Origin: CAIKMD01 sp963729935
GTDB taxonomy: Bacteria; Pseudomonadota; Alphaproteobacteria; ATCC43930; CGMCC-115725
DNA length: 64,000 nucleotides
Direction: 5' to 3'
Assembly: GCA_963729935.1 (NCBI GenBank)
Contig: CAVSPW010000002.1
Coordinates: 124,001-188,000, forward strand
This document shows positions 52,056 through 62,050 of the stretch, piece by piece (the first letter of the stretch is position 1; each line of letters begins with the position of its first letter). Position numbers and translations under genes: made by a program. Under the pieces are notes generated by a model. That model did no database searches and was not told the DNA's origin. It saw only the letters and a program-made list of their open reading frames with translations.

Positions 52056-54107
52056 ATGGCGTACGTGGTGGCGGTAGATATTGGCGGGACGTTCACGGAC
52101 CTCGTCGCCTTCGATCACGACACGCAGAAGGTCGCCTATACCAAAAGCCCCACGACTTACGGAAATTTCGTCGAGGGCATCCTCGACTGCTTCGATAAGG
52201 CGAAGATCGCGCCGGCCGACGTGCGTTTCCTGAACCACGGCACCACGCTGGTCATCAATACACTCATCCAGAGGCGCGGCGCGCACACCGCGCTGGTCAC
52301 TTCGCAGGGCTTCCGCGACGTGCTCGAGATCGCGCGGGCGAACCGCCCCGATCCCTTCGACCTCCACTACCAGCGCGACGAGCCGCTGATCCCGCGCGAG
52401 CTGCGCTTCGAGGTCCCCGAACGGATCGACGCGAAGGGCGAGGTAATCGTGCCGCTCGACGTCGCGGCACTCGAGCACCTTGCCGCCGAGCTGAAGCGCC
52501 TCGACATCGACGCCGTAGCTGTGTTCTTCATGAATTCCTACCTCGACCCGACGCACGAGGAGCGCGCGGCAGAGGTCCTGCGGCGTCTCCTGCCCGACGC
52601 ATACGTGACGTGCAGCACGGAACTGACGCGCGAGTGGTACGAGTACGAACGCTGCTCGACCGTCGCCGCGAACGCGTTCGTTGGACCGCAGGTGAACACG
52701 TACATCCGCCGGCTCGAACGTGACCTGACCAAGCAGGGCTACGACGGCTCGCTCTTCATGATGGGCTCGAACGGAGGGCTCCTGTCGGTGACGCGCACCT
52801 GCCGCCAGCCGATCGGGCTCGTCGAATCCGGACCCGTCGGCGGCTGCATCGGTGCCGGCGCGTATGCCGAGGCACTTGGGCTCGACAATATCGTCGCCTT
52901 CGACATGGGCGGCACGACAGCGAAATGCGCCCTCGTCGAACGCGGTCAGTTCGCGGTCGAGTCCGTCTATTACGCTAACGGCTACATCAAGGGCTTCCCG
53001 ATCAAGTCACCGGTCGTCAACATCACCGAGGTAGGCTCGGGTGGAGGCTCCATCATCTGGCTCGACGAGCAGAGGCGCCTCCACGTCGGGCCGCAGAGCG
53101 CCGGCTCGACGCCCGGCCCGGTATGTTACGACCGCGGCGGCGAAGCTCCGACGGTCACCGATGCCAACTTGGTGCTCGGGCGCCTGAATGCCGAGCGGTT
53201 CCTTGGCGGCGAGTTGGCGCTGACGACGGAAGCAGCTCGGCGCGCGATCGCTGAGCGCATCGCGGCGCCCCTCGGCTACACGGGCGAAAGCGGGGTTCTC
53301 GCCATGGCGGAGGGAAGCCTAGAAATCGCCACGGTCGTGATGGCCGGTGCGATCCGGCGCGTCTCGGTCGAGCACGGGCTAGACCCGCGCGATTTCGTCC
53401 TGTTCAGCTATGGCGGCGGCGGGCCGCTGCACGCCTCGGCGTTGGCGCGCGAACTCTCGATTCCGATTGTCGTCATTCCGCCAGAGCCGGGGAACTTTTC
53501 CGCCATCGGCATGCTGCTGGCAGACGCACGCATCGATGCTGCCGAGACGTTTACGGGCCTCCTTGACGAGGGGAACGTGGCCGCCATCGGCGAGCGCTAC
53601 GCCGAGATGGAGCGCGAGGCGGCCGAGGCGCTGGCCCGCGAATTCGGGGCCCACGAGGTATTCTTTGAGCGCTACGCCGAAATGCGCTACCGCGGGCAGC
53701 GCCACAACATCAAGGTGCCGATCACCGGGCTCTCGACCGTCTCTGACATACGCGGGGCGTTCGAGCGCGACTACAAGCGCCGTTACGGCCACGCCGATTC
53801 GAAGGCGCCGAGCGAATTGCAGGGCCTGCACCTTTCCGCCTTCGCCAAGCTGCGCCGGCCCGAGATCGCGCGCCTGCCGCGCCGCGCCGCGACAGCCGCG
53901 GCGCCCGGTCAGCGCCCAGTCGTTTTCGGAACGGATCGCGGTGCCGTCGCAACGGCAGTTTACGATCGCGGCGGGCTGGCGCCGGGCTTCGCGGCAGAAG
54001 GGCCCGCTATCATCGAGGAGTACGGCTCGACCACGCTAGTCTGGCCGGGCGACCGCTTCGAGATCGGGACGTTCGGCGAAATTCGCATACACTGCGCGAG
54101 CAGGTAG
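52056..54107 (+). CDS. hyuA: hydantoinase/oxoprolinase subunit A (HyuA family)
   Basis: The 683-residue protein has the HyuA N-terminal domain (VVAVDIGGTFTDLVAFD), then GTTLVINTLIQRRGAHTALVTSQGFRDVLEIARANR, the ATPase core DMGGTTAKCALV, and FSYGGGGPLHA. HyuA and HyuB form ATP-dependent N-methylhydantoinases, 5-oxoprolinases or acetophenone carboxylase-like enzymes. The ATG at 52056 follows GGGAGA at 52044-52049; the TTG in front is less likely. hyuB follows after 14 bases. The substrate is unknown. Confidence 0.9.
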   Translation: MAYVVAVDIGGTFTDLVAFDHDTQKVAYTKSPTTYGNFVEGILDCFDKAKIAPADVRFLNHGTTLVINTLIQRRGAHTALVTSQGFRDVLEIARANRPDPFDLHYQRDEPLIPRELRFEVPERIDAKGEVIVPLDVAALEHLAAELKRLDIDAVAVFFMNSYLDPTHEERAAEVLRRLLPDAYVTCSTELTREWYEYERCSTVAANAFVGPQVNTYIRRLERDLTKQGYDGSLFMMGSNGGLLSVTRTCRQPIGLVESGPVGGCIGAGAYAEALGLDNIVAFDMGGTTAKCALVERGQFAVESVYYANGYIKGFPIKSPVVNITEVGSGGGSIIWLDEQRRLHVGPQSAGSTPGPVCYDRGGEAPTVTDANLVLGRLNAERFLGGELALTTEAARRAIAERIAAPLGYTGESGVLAMAEGSLEIATVVMAGAIRRVSVEHGLDPRDFVLFSYGGGGPLHASALARELSIPIVVIPPEPGNFSAIGMLLADARIDAAETFTGLLDEGNVAAIGERYAEMEREAAEALAREFGAHEVFFERYAEMRYRGQRHNIKVPITGLSTVSDIRGAFERDYKRRYGHADSKAPSELQGLHLSAFAKLRRPEIARLPRRAATAAAPGQRPVVFGTDRGAVATAVYDRGGLAPGFAAEGPAIIEEYGSTTLVWPGDRFEIGTFGEIRIHCASR

Positions 54108-54121
54108 GAGCAGGAAGAGCC

Positions 54122-55846
54122 ATGGACACGGTCACGCAGGCCCCCGACGCCGCAGTCAAGGTCGATCCTATCACGCTCGAGGTCATCCGCTACGGCGTGG
54201 TCTCAATCACAGACCAGATCGACGCCAACATCACCCGCACGGCGTTCAGCCCCTACGTCTACGAATACAAGGACTTTGCCGTCGGTCTGGTGGACACGGA
54301 CGGCCATCTCATCGCGCAGTCGACCGGCGGTATGCCGCCCTTCGTAGCGGACACAGTGGGCACGGCGGTTCGCGACGGGCTGAAAATATACGGGCGAGAG
54401 CGCCTCTACGAGGGCGACGTGGTGGTGTGCAATCACGCCGCCGTGCAAGGCCAGCACCTCAACAACACGGTGATGTACACCCCGATCTACGCTGGCCCGA
54501 ACCATGCGACCCTGATCGGGTTTTTCGCAATCAACGTGCACTGGATCGACATCGGCGGCGTGACCAGCGGACACACCACCGACATCTTCATGGAGGGGTT
54601 GCAGCTCCGCTCGATCAAGCTGTGGTCTAAGGGCGAGCCGATCGAGGAAGTGTACCGCATCATCGAAAACAACACGCGCCTTCCCGTCGACCTGATGGGC
54701 GACATTTCGGCTCAGCTCGCCGGCTGCTTCCTCGGGCGCGACCTAACCATCGCGCTCGCCGAGAAGTATGGACTCGAGACGTTCTTCGCCGCCCTGACAA
54801 CTATCCTCGACCAGGCAGAGGCCTCGGCGCGCGCCGCCATTCGCGCCATCCCCGACGGCGTGTACGAGACCCAGACATTTCTCGACAACGACACGATCAC
54901 CGACACGCCGGTCCCCATCGGGGTCAAGGTCACGATCGCCGGCGACGAGATGATCGTCGATTTCTCCGGCCTCGCCGAGCAGGCGCCGGGCAACATCAAC
55001 TCCGGCTATTTCGGCGGCGGCATGACGGCCGCGCGCTGCGCCTTCAAGTACCTGATCGTGCCCAAGGAACCGGCGAACGAGGGAATGTACAGGCCGCTGA
55101 TGCTGATCCTGCCGGAGGGCAAGATCCTGAGCGCGCGCCCGAGCGCGCCCATGGCGGGCTATCCATTCCCCTTGCCGACCGTGATGGACGCGGTGATCCG
55201 CTGCCTGGAGAAGGCGCTGCCCGACCGGGTTACGGGGGCGCATTTCGGCACGCATTCCGGCTTCATGGTGTTCGGTCAGCGGCCGGACGGCACCGCCTTC
55301 TTAGGCCACGACAGCGGCCACGGCGGATGGGGCGCGAGCGCCCATGGCGATGGCGCCGGCCCGTTTCGCACTATGGCACACGGCGACACGCGCCTGATCC
55401 CGATGGAGTTGCAGGAATTGTTGCTGCCGTTCCGCATCGAATCCCTATCCCTGCGGGAAGACTCGGCGGGGGCTGGCAAATTCCGGGGCGGCATGGGCTT
55501 CCGCAAGAAGTACGTGATCCTCGCACCCTGCTTCTTACAGACCAACGTCGACCGCACCAAGTATCCGCCGTGGGGCGTCGTGGGCGGCAGGGACGCGAAG
55601 CCCGGCTGCGTGACCGTCTACAAAGCGAAGGGCGGCACCGAGATCATCTCGAAGGTGCGCCGCTACCCCGTCGAGCCCGGCGACGTCGTCGTACTTGAGA
55701 CCGGTGGTGGTGGCGGCTGGGGCGATCCGCGGGAGCGCTCGCTCGAGCTTATCGAACGCGACCTCAGACGCGGCTACATCACCAGGGAGGCCGCCGAGCG
55801 CGACTACAGCGTACGCGTAACCGGCGACAAGGTTGCACGCGTCTAG
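54122..55846 (+). CDS. hyuB: hydantoinase/oxoprolinase subunit B (HyuB family)
   Basis: The 574-residue partner of HyuA starts at 54122 (AGGAAGAG before ATG). Motifs are DPITLEVIRYGVVSITDQ, AVGLVDTDGHLIAQSTGGMP, FFAINVHWIDIGG with metal-binding residues, and GGMGFRKKYVI near the C-terminal glycine-rich GDVVVLETGGGGGWGDPR. The last motif is typical of HyuB. The pair and the ABC importer beside it suggest uptake and ATP-driven opening of a cyclic amide. Confidence 0.9.
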   Translation: MDTVTQAPDAAVKVDPITLEVIRYGVVSITDQIDANITRTAFSPYVYEYKDFAVGLVDTDGHLIAQSTGGMPPFVADTVGTAVRDGLKIYGRERLYEGDVVVCNHAAVQGQHLNNTVMYTPIYAGPNHATLIGFFAINVHWIDIGGVTSGHTTDIFMEGLQLRSIKLWSKGEPIEEVYRIIENNTRLPVDLMGDISAQLAGCFLGRDLTIALAEKYGLETFFAALTTILDQAEASARAAIRAIPDGVYETQTFLDNDTITDTPVPIGVKVTIAGDEMIVDFSGLAEQAPGNINSGYFGGGMTAARCAFKYLIVPKEPANEGMYRPLMLILPEGKILSARPSAPMAGYPFPLPTVMDAVIRCLEKALPDRVTGAHFGTHSGFMVFGQRPDGTAFLGHDSGHGGWGASAHGDGAGPFRTMAHGDTRLIPMELQELLLPFRIESLSLREDSAGAGKFRGGMGFRKKYVILAPCFLQTNVDRTKYPPWGVVGGRDAKPGCVTVYKAKGGTEIISKVRRYPVEPGDVVVLETGGGGGWGDPRERSLELIERDLRRGYITREAAERDYSVRVTGDKVARV

Positions 55847-56259
55847 GCGCCTCGGCTCCAGCGGCTTTGCGGTATGCGACGGCCGCGATGACGGCGTAGG
55901 GTCGCTTCGTACTCGGTTCGGAACAATCCGCAGCGGCGTAGCTCCAGTACAACCATCACGGTGAGTCGTCGAGGCCCTGCTCGATCACGGTGACGGTCCA
56001 ACCAAGCTCGGCCTCGCGATTCGCGTCAACCAGTCTGGCGCGCCCCGCGGTGGCCGTAGATCTTTCCCGCGTACTGTCAGACAATGCGATGCCGAAGACA
56101 ATTCGTCCTGCGCCTTTCGCGCCGAGTCGTGTCGTTGACACTCTCCGAGGCGCTGTCTAGTGTTTGCTCACACTTGTCATGATTTCGAATGATTCGGTGC
56201 CGCGTAGCCGCATAATAAGGCGCACGAGAGGCCCGTTCCGCCGCCCAGGGAGGAAGAAA
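55847..56259. other. intergenic region before the ABC binding-protein gene
   Basis: About 410 bases with no convincing gene. Only AGGGAGGA at 56247-56254, the ribosome site of the next gene, is recognisable. Confidence 0.5.
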
Positions 56260-57348
56260 ATGAAGCCGCATTCCGCATTTGCCGCCGCGGCGGCCGCCCT
56301 CATCGCCGCGGCCCTTGCCGCGCCGCAGCCGGCACGCGCCGCTGAGATGAGCCCGGCGCTAAAGGAGTTGGTCGCCGCGGCCAATGCCGAGGGCCGGCTC
56401 GACATTTCGTGGGGCACGACGAGCATCGGCGGCAACGAGGGTGCCGAGATGATGCAGAAGGCCATGCACGACGCGTGGGGCTCGACCGTGGACGTCCGCT
56501 ATACCCCTGGCCCCTCGATGCCTGCCGTCGGACATCAGATCGCGACCGAGTTCGCTGCCGGCCAGAAGGCTTTCAGCGACATCTATTTCGCCAACGGCGC
56601 CTATATCGTGCCGCTCCTTAATCGCAACATGTTCATGAAAGTTGACTGGCACACGCTGCTACCGGATCGCATCACCGACCGCGAGGTCGAGCAGGACGGT
56701 CAGCTCGTGCGCGTCTACTCGGGCATGTCGGGCGTGACCTACAACACGCGCCTCGCGCCGATGAAACCTACGACCCTAGAAGACTTCCTGAAGCCCGCAT
56801 GGAAGGGGAAGATCGCCTCGACACCCTACGCCGCCGGGTTCGACACGATCTCGGCGACCGACATCTGGGGACCGGAAAAGACGCTCGACTACGTGCGCAA
56901 GTTGTCCCAGCAGATCGCCGGACTGCTCCGCTGCAGCGACCTCGAGCGCATCGCCTCGGGTGAGTTCCTCGCATTGGACATGGATTGCAGCGGGCAGGAC
57001 GCCTTCACCTGGAAGGAAAAGGGCGCGCCGATAGACCAGATGATCCCGCACGACGCGGCCCAGATCCGATACTACTACATGGCGGTTCCGAAGAACGCTT
57101 CGCATCCCAATGCGGCCAAGCTGATGGTCGCCTTCCAGGCGACCCTGAAGGGGCAGGAGATCCTCTGGCACACTGATCACACCGATTTGCATCTGTACGA
57201 CGGCTCGCACATCGCCGCGACGGTGAAGGAACTCCAGTCCCAGGGCGTGAAGCTGACCGAGGTCTCGACCGACTGGATCATCGCCCATCCGGAGACGGAG
57301 AAGGTCAAAGCCGAGGCGATCAAAATTCTGACTAGCGAGAAGAAGTAG
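56260..57348 (+). CDS. ABC transporter substrate-binding protein (iron/spermidine type)
   Basis: The 362-residue protein has a signal peptide cleaved near PARAAEM and the periplasmic binding fold of group D/F receptors, with GRLDISWGTTS, AGQKAFSDIYFANGAYI, GMSGVTYNTRLAP, DFLKPAWKGKIASTPYAAGFD and PNAAKLMVAFQ. The start ATG at 56260 follows AGGGAGGA. It lies in order with the permease and hyuAB, so it should bring the substrate of the hydantoinase pair. It is not a typical ferric receptor: no Tyr-Tyr pair was identified. Confidence 0.85.
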   Translation: MKPHSAFAAAAAALIAAALAAPQPARAAEMSPALKELVAAANAEGRLDISWGTTSIGGNEGAEMMQKAMHDAWGSTVDVRYTPGPSMPAVGHQIATEFAAGQKAFSDIYFANGAYIVPLLNRNMFMKVDWHTLLPDRITDREVEQDGQLVRVYSGMSGVTYNTRLAPMKPTTLEDFLKPAWKGKIASTPYAAGFDTISATDIWGPEKTLDYVRKLSQQIAGLLRCSDLERIASGEFLALDMDCSGQDAFTWKEKGAPIDQMIPHDAAQIRYYYMAVPKNASHPNAAKLMVAFQATLKGQEILWHTDHTDLHLYDGSHIAATVKELQSQGVKLTEVSTDWIIAHPETEKVKAEAIKILTSEKK

Positions 57349-57447
57349 CGGTAGCCCACGGGTGGTTGACCACCTGAGGAACTCTGGCTTCTGCGAGCGC
57401 AGCCGCAGTGCTCCCGCCTACCCGCATTCAGGCGTGACTACCCGCCG

Positions 57448-59202
57448 ATGAACCCGACGGTCCTGCGCGCGACGGCAACCCGCGGTGCCCGGACGCGCGA
57501 TCCGCTGCCGCGCATCATGGTGGCCGCGGCGGTCGCGACCAGCGTCGTCATCATCGCTTGCCTCGCCACCGTGTTCTGGATCAGCTTCATCAAGGGCGAC
57601 CCCGATGCGGCGCACAGCTATACGCTGGGCAACTATCCGGCCGTCGCCGCGGACGCCCGCACGTGGGACGCGCTGTGGAACACGATGGGCTTCGCGTTCT
57701 CGTCGTTGTTCGTCGCGTTCCTGTTCGGGATTCCGGTGGCTTGGCTCGTCGAGCGCACGGACCTGCCAGGCAAGCCCCTAGTCTTCACGCTGATGACGCT
57801 CGGGCTCCTGATGCCGGGCTTCGCCGCGGCGATGGGATGGCTGTTCCTGCTGCATCCCCGCATCGGCCTCCTAAACGTGTGGCTGATGGACACGTTCGGG
57901 CTGACCCAGGGGCCGTTTAATATCTCGTCGGTCTTCGGCATGGGCTGGGTGCAGGGGCTCAATCTCGCGCCGCTGTCGTTCATTATGACGGCGGCGGTGT
58001 TCCGAGCGATGGATCCTTCGCTCGAGGAATCGGCGCAGATGAGCGGCGCGCCGCCGCGCTCCATCATGTGGGCGGTCACGCTTCCGCTCGCCTGGCCGGG
58101 AATTCTCGCGGCCGGCATCTACATCTTCACCATCGGGTTCTCCGCGTTCGACGTGCCGGCGATTATCGGGTGGGGCGGCCGCATCTTCACCTTCGCGACC
58201 TTCCTCTACCTCTTGACCAGCCCCCAGGACGTGCTGCCGCATTACGGCACCGCAGCGGCGCTGAGCGCGGTCGTTGTCGTCCTCGCCGGGCTCATGAGCT
58301 GGTGGTACGCCCGCATGCAGCGGCACGCGCGGCGCTACGTGGTCGTGACCGGCAAGGCATACCGTCCGCGCATGAGTGCGCTCGGCCGCCGAGTGTGGGC
58401 GGCCTGGGGATTCCTCGCCACCTACTTTGCGCTAGCCATGCTCGTTCCCGTGACGCTGGTAGTCTGGGCGTCGCTGCTGCCGTTCTTCATGCTGCCGGGC
58501 AGGCAGGCCTTCGCGCAGGTGAGCTTCGCGCAATACCTCAAGCTGCCCTGGCCGCTGGTGTTCGACGGCATAACCAATACCGCCATTCTGATGGCGTTGA
58601 CACCGACGATCACGCTGCTGCTCTGCCTCTGTTTCTCCTGGGTGGTGCTGCGCTCGCGCGTGCCAGGCCGCGCGATCTTCGATTTCGTCGCCTTCCTGCC
58701 GCATGCCGTGCCGAACATCGTGTTCGGTGTCGGTGTCATCCTGATCACACTCTATGTGCTGCAAAACGTCCTGCCAATCTACAGCACCATTTGGATATTG
58801 CTGTTGGTGTTTGTCGTCGCAAGGGTCAGCTATGGGACGCGCATGACCAATAGCGGCCTGATCCAGATTGATACCGAGCTCGAGGAATCCGCGCAGATCA
58901 GCGGCGCGGCGACGCTCGCGACCTTCCGTTCGATCGTGCTGCCGCTGCTCTCGCCGACCCTGATCTACGCCTGGCTGTGGATTGCGCTTCTCACCTTCCG
59001 CGAGTTGACCCTCGCCGTCATCCTGACCACGCCGCACAATATGACCTTGCCCGTCGTCATCTGGACGACTTGGCTCGGCGGCGGGCTCGCCCAGTCCTCA
59101 GCCCTCGTCGTCGTCACGCTCGCGCTGATGATCCCGCTGGTCGTGCTCTATTGGTTCGTGGCCGGACGGCGTGGCCTTCTCTCAGCGCGCGGCCAAACAT
59201 GA
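57448..59202 (+). CDS. ABC transporter permease with two fused domains
   Basis: The 584-residue protein has about 12 membrane helices in two halves, as in FbpB/ThiP-type permeases. Each half has an EAA loop for the ATPase: EESAQMSGAPPRSIMWAVTLPLAWPGI and EESAQISGAATLATFRSIVLPLLSP. Its partner ATPase is encoded at 50676. The start ATG at 57448 is used; no strong ribosome site is seen. Confidence 0.88.
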   Translation: MNPTVLRATATRGARTRDPLPRIMVAAAVATSVVIIACLATVFWISFIKGDPDAAHSYTLGNYPAVAADARTWDALWNTMGFAFSSLFVAFLFGIPVAWLVERTDLPGKPLVFTLMTLGLLMPGFAAAMGWLFLLHPRIGLLNVWLMDTFGLTQGPFNISSVFGMGWVQGLNLAPLSFIMTAAVFRAMDPSLEESAQMSGAPPRSIMWAVTLPLAWPGILAAGIYIFTIGFSAFDVPAIIGWGGRIFTFATFLYLLTSPQDVLPHYGTAAALSAVVVVLAGLMSWWYARMQRHARRYVVVTGKAYRPRMSALGRRVWAAWGFLATYFALAMLVPVTLVVWASLLPFFMLPGRQAFAQVSFAQYLKLPWPLVFDGITNTAILMALTPTITLLLCLCFSWVVLRSRVPGRAIFDFVAFLPHAVPNIVFGVGVILITLYVLQNVLPIYSTIWILLLVFVVARVSYGTRMTNSGLIQIDTELEESAQISGAATLATFRSIVLPLLSPTLIYAWLWIALLTFRELTLAVILTTPHNMTLPVVIWTTWLGGGLAQSSALVVVTLALMIPLVVLYWFVAGRRGLLSARGQT

Positions 59203-59275
59203 TCGGTTCAAAGCTCCATGCTCCAATTTTCTTCAATCGTTTTGGTGGTTGTGAACTCTCGACTTCGGCTCCTGG

Positions 59276-59386
59276 TCGCCGCAATCGGGCGTTCTCTTTC
59301 TCCATATCCTTCAGCCGACGCGCCTGATCAAGATCGAGCCCGTCATACTCCTTGCGCCACTGGTGGTAGCTCTGCGCCGATAACCG
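59276..59386 (-). mobile_element. IS3-family orfA fragment
   Basis: On the minus strand RLSAQSYHQWRKEYDGLDLD continues into QARRLKDMEKENARLRR, the C-terminal part of OrfA in IS3-type elements (compare QTYYRWRKEYGG). Neither a start nor the rest of the gene is present. Confidence 0.65.
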
Positions 59387-59534
59387 CCTTCGTGGACACT
59401 TATCACTCTCATCTCGCCAATGATCACGTCAGATCAGACTCAGCGAAATAAGGCCGATCCGAAAGGCGGCCCTCGGCGGAGGGATACGAACCATCGATTA
59501 GCTTCTCGGAATATTCTTTGGTCAAATGCTCGTG

Positions 59535-59690
59535 CTCGAAGATCTGCTTAGGATCGCGAGCGACGACGCGCGCGAAAAGATGGAAGATTGGCGCAGATCC
59601 TACAACGAGGAGCGCCCGCACGGAGCGATCGGGCAGAAGGCTCCGGTTACGTTGCTGAATCCCGATGACGCATCCGGTCCGCCATCGTGA
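59535..59690 (+). mobile_element. IS3-family orfB C-terminal fragment (right of the hydantoinase cluster)
   Basis: The frame reads DDAREKMEDWRRSYNEERPHGAIGQKAP and ends SGPPS with a TGA at 59688-59690, matching the end of IS3-type OrfB. The tail downstream (59691-59730) resembles the remnant at 50481-50520. No transposase core remains. It points the same way as the left remnant. Confidence 0.65.
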
Positions 59691-59778
59691 AATGGTGCGA
59701 AAAATCTACCGTCCGGTAATCCAAAAACGGGGAGCACCTCAGAAGCCGCAAAACTCTAACCCCTGGCGATCCAAACTT

Positions 59779-59798
59779 GGGGCTCGGAGCCCCTTTTT
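59779..59798 (+). terminator. rho-independent terminator
   Basis: GGGGCT, loop CGG, AGCCCC and five T form a strong intrinsic terminator. It lies after the IS remnant. Confidence 0.65.
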
Positions 59799-60075
59799 CT
59801 TTGTGTGTGCAGTGAAGAGAATGGCCCAAAGGAAATCATCGAGCCGTTGCTCCACCACGCTTACATAGTAAATTGTAATGTGAATGTTGAAAGCAATAAC
59901 TTTTCCTCTCGCCCGATCAACCGTGACCGGTTCGCCATGTAGATATAGAAATTCAACAGTATCACCCCAAGTGTGCAGCTAGCACTTAGCATCAGACTTA
60001 CGAATGCGGCTCTACGTAACGCGCGGGGCATTTATGCGCCTCTCGGCTTGTTAGGTTATTTGCAGTCCGGATTCA

Positions 60076-60580
60076 TTAGCTCCCTTTTGTCGGGGGCGCC
60101 GATTCAGCGGGCGTTTGCGCAGGCTGAGACTCAACGGGAGTCTGGAGAGGCTGAGCATTCTCATCTGTCCACTGAGGACCTGTAGTCCAAATCTTAGTGC
60201 CAGTCACAACCTCTGAGAACCCTCCGCCAGTTACGAAGCCCCCTGATGCCCAAGAGACTGGTACTGAACCCCGTTCGATTTGAAGCCGCCAATGTCGATT
60301 GAACCACCAACAATTCCGTTTCCAGCTGCAAAGCTTGCCTGACCCCCTGGCCCTTGAAGGTCATAAATCGTCGGCGCGTTTGAAACGGCGGTGCTCGTAC
60401 CCAGCTTGAACGTCGTGCCAACCCCAAAGCCTAGACCGGCCGTAGTGTATAAGCCGAAATTTCCATGCGTGTCGGCCACTGTGCCCCCACTGAAGGTAAA
60501 CGCACCCGCCCATGGCAAGGTAACATTATAGGTTCCACCAACCTGAAGTGGCCTGACGGCTTTTTTGTACCAGCGTGATT
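60076..60580 (-). pseudogene. broken Rhs-like C-terminal remnant
   Basis: On the minus strand one frame reads VGGTYNVTLPWAGAFTFSGG and on to FGLYTTAGLGFGVGTTF, APTIYDLQGPGGQAS and GGFKSNGVQY, stopping at 60231. A shifted frame continues with VSWASGGFVTGGGFSEVVTG and ends with a Pro/Gln-rich tail before TAA at 60076-60078. The glycine-rich pattern resembles the C-terminal part of Rhs/YD-repeat proteins. The N-terminal part and a start are missing. Confidence 0.4.
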
Positions 60581-60667
60581 GATACTACTGCATGGGCGAT
60601 GTTCCCTCCAGATCGGGCTGCGGCGGTGCAAAAGTCTGTGGCGCCGGTAGCCGGTAGCCCATCTTAT

Positions 60668-62050
60668 TCAGCGTTCTGTAGCTGATGGTGTTGTCTGAGC
60701 TGCGTATAGGATTGAGTCCGCCGCCCAGCGCGGCGCCGCATTGGCGTGAAGCCGCATCTGTTCCTCATAGGCCTCGCGGAAGGGCTTGCCGGCGGGCGCG
60801 ATGAAATTGCCCGCACGGTGACCGCGATAGATGCCCGGATCGTCGACCCCCGGCAGCTTCATCGATTTGTCGGCGGCGAACTCTTGGACCAGGCGAAGAA
60901 GCTTGCGCCGCGCGCGCACTATCATCGCGTCGCTCGACACGAGATGCTCGAGCGTGCGATCGCTCAAGGGGCCCAGCATGCCGCCGACCGCGGTGTCTTG
61001 CACGTTGAGCCCGGTGATGCCGCTGAAGATGCCGCCGTTTCGCTGCGCCTCGCGGTCTATCAGGTAATCGTTCTCCGCGCTGTTGACGAGGCGCCAGCGG
61101 CCGAACCAGTCGGTCGTGTTGGGACGGTACTCGTTGAGGCCGTTGGGCGTGAAGCTGAGGCCGGGGACGGACTTGCCCGACCGGGTCCGCGCGCCGTGCT
61201 TCTGCTGCGACGCGCGCTGGATCGTGTAGACCATGGTGTGGGTGTCATCCATCGGGACATAACCCTTGATCATGATCTGATCTTCGAGCATGGCGGCGGG
61301 CGGAATGACCCAGAAGGGCACGACCAGCTGGGCAAGCCGCCAATGCGTGTTGGCGTTGGCGGCATCGGCCGGGCGATAGGCGCCATACATGAGGCCGAGC
61401 GGCGTCTCCTCGATATGGAATTGCGGCGTGCGGTCGGATGCCAAGTAATGCATCGTGTCGCCCGGAACCAGATCCGCCGGATCGACGCCGCCCAGATGCA
61501 GGAAGCCGAAATGCGAGGTGTCGAGATCGTTCTCGAGGCCTTGGAGCCAATTATATTCCTGCTGGATCATCTGAACCCGGATCTCTTCGGGTTTGAGATC
61601 GTTGAGCTCGAAATCGGGGAAAGGCGGCGGCACGGCGCGGTCGCCCATATAGATCCAGATCACGCCATAGCGCTCGACCGCCTTATAGGCCTTGGCATGG
61701 ACTTTGAGCTTCGAATCTTGATGCGGCGGCACGTTCGGCATGTCGACGCAATTGCCGTCGACATCGAATTTCCAGCCGTGATAGATGCAGCGGATGCCGT
61801 TCTGCTCGTTGCGCCCGAAGAACAGCGAGGCGCAGCGATGTGCGCAGCGGTGATCGAGCACACCCAGGCGCCCCTGCGTGTCGCGAAACGCGATCAGCGG
61901 CTCGCCGAGCGACATGATGCGCACGGGATCGCCATCGGTCTTGACCTCGTCGGAGGCGGCGATCGGAACCCAATATTCGCGCATCACCACGCCCATCGAC
62001 GTGCCCGGGCCGACCCGGGTGAGTAACTCGTTTTCGCGCGCCGTCGTCAT
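60668..62050 (-). CDS. Rieske non-heme iron oxygenase, phthalate dioxygenase-like
   Basis: The 460-residue protein is the oxygenase part of a Rieske system. The 2Fe-2S ligands are C69 and H71 (HRCAHRCA) and C88 and H91 (CIYHGWKF). The mononuclear iron motif NDLDTSHFGFLH follows near residue 170-185. The shape is like phthalate 4,5-dioxygenase or vanillate demethylase types. No reductase gene is adjacent. The start ATG at 62048-62050 is used. The substrate is not predictable. Confidence 0.87.
   Translation of the reverse strand: MTTARENELLTRVGPGTSMGVVMREYWVPIAASDEVKTDGDPVRIMSLGEPLIAFRDTQGRLGVLDHRCAHRCASLFFGRNEQNGIRCIYHGWKFDVDGNCVDMPNVPPHQDSKLKVHAKAYKAVERYGVIWIYMGDRAVPPPFPDFELNDLKPEEIRVQMIQQEYNWLQGLENDLDTSHFGFLHLGGVDPADLVPGDTMHYLASDRTPQFHIEETPLGLMYGAYRPADAANANTHWRLAQLVVPFWVIPPAAMLEDQIMIKGYVPMDDTHTMVYTIQRASQQKHGARTRSGKSVPGLSFTPNGLNEYRPNTTDWFGRWRLVNSAENDYLIDREAQRNGGIFSGITGLNVQDTAVGGMLGPLSDRTLEHLVSSDAMIVRARRKLLRLVQEFAADKSMKLPGVDDPGIYRGHRAGNFIAPAGKPFREAYEEQMRLHANAAPRWAADSILYAAQTTPSATER

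Noticed and set aside
51780..52556. N-terminal extension of the ABC ATPase to 626 residues
   Set aside because: The ATPase family starts at the GTG 51779 with a good ribosome site; the extension overlaps hyuA and is not protein-like.
59973..60185. 70-codon plus-strand frame before the Rhs-like remnant
   Set aside because: No ribosome site and it overlaps the more protein-like minus-strand frame.
60746..62026. 426-codon plus-strand frame opposite the Rieske gene
   Set aside because: Antisense shadow of a clear Rieske oxygenase.
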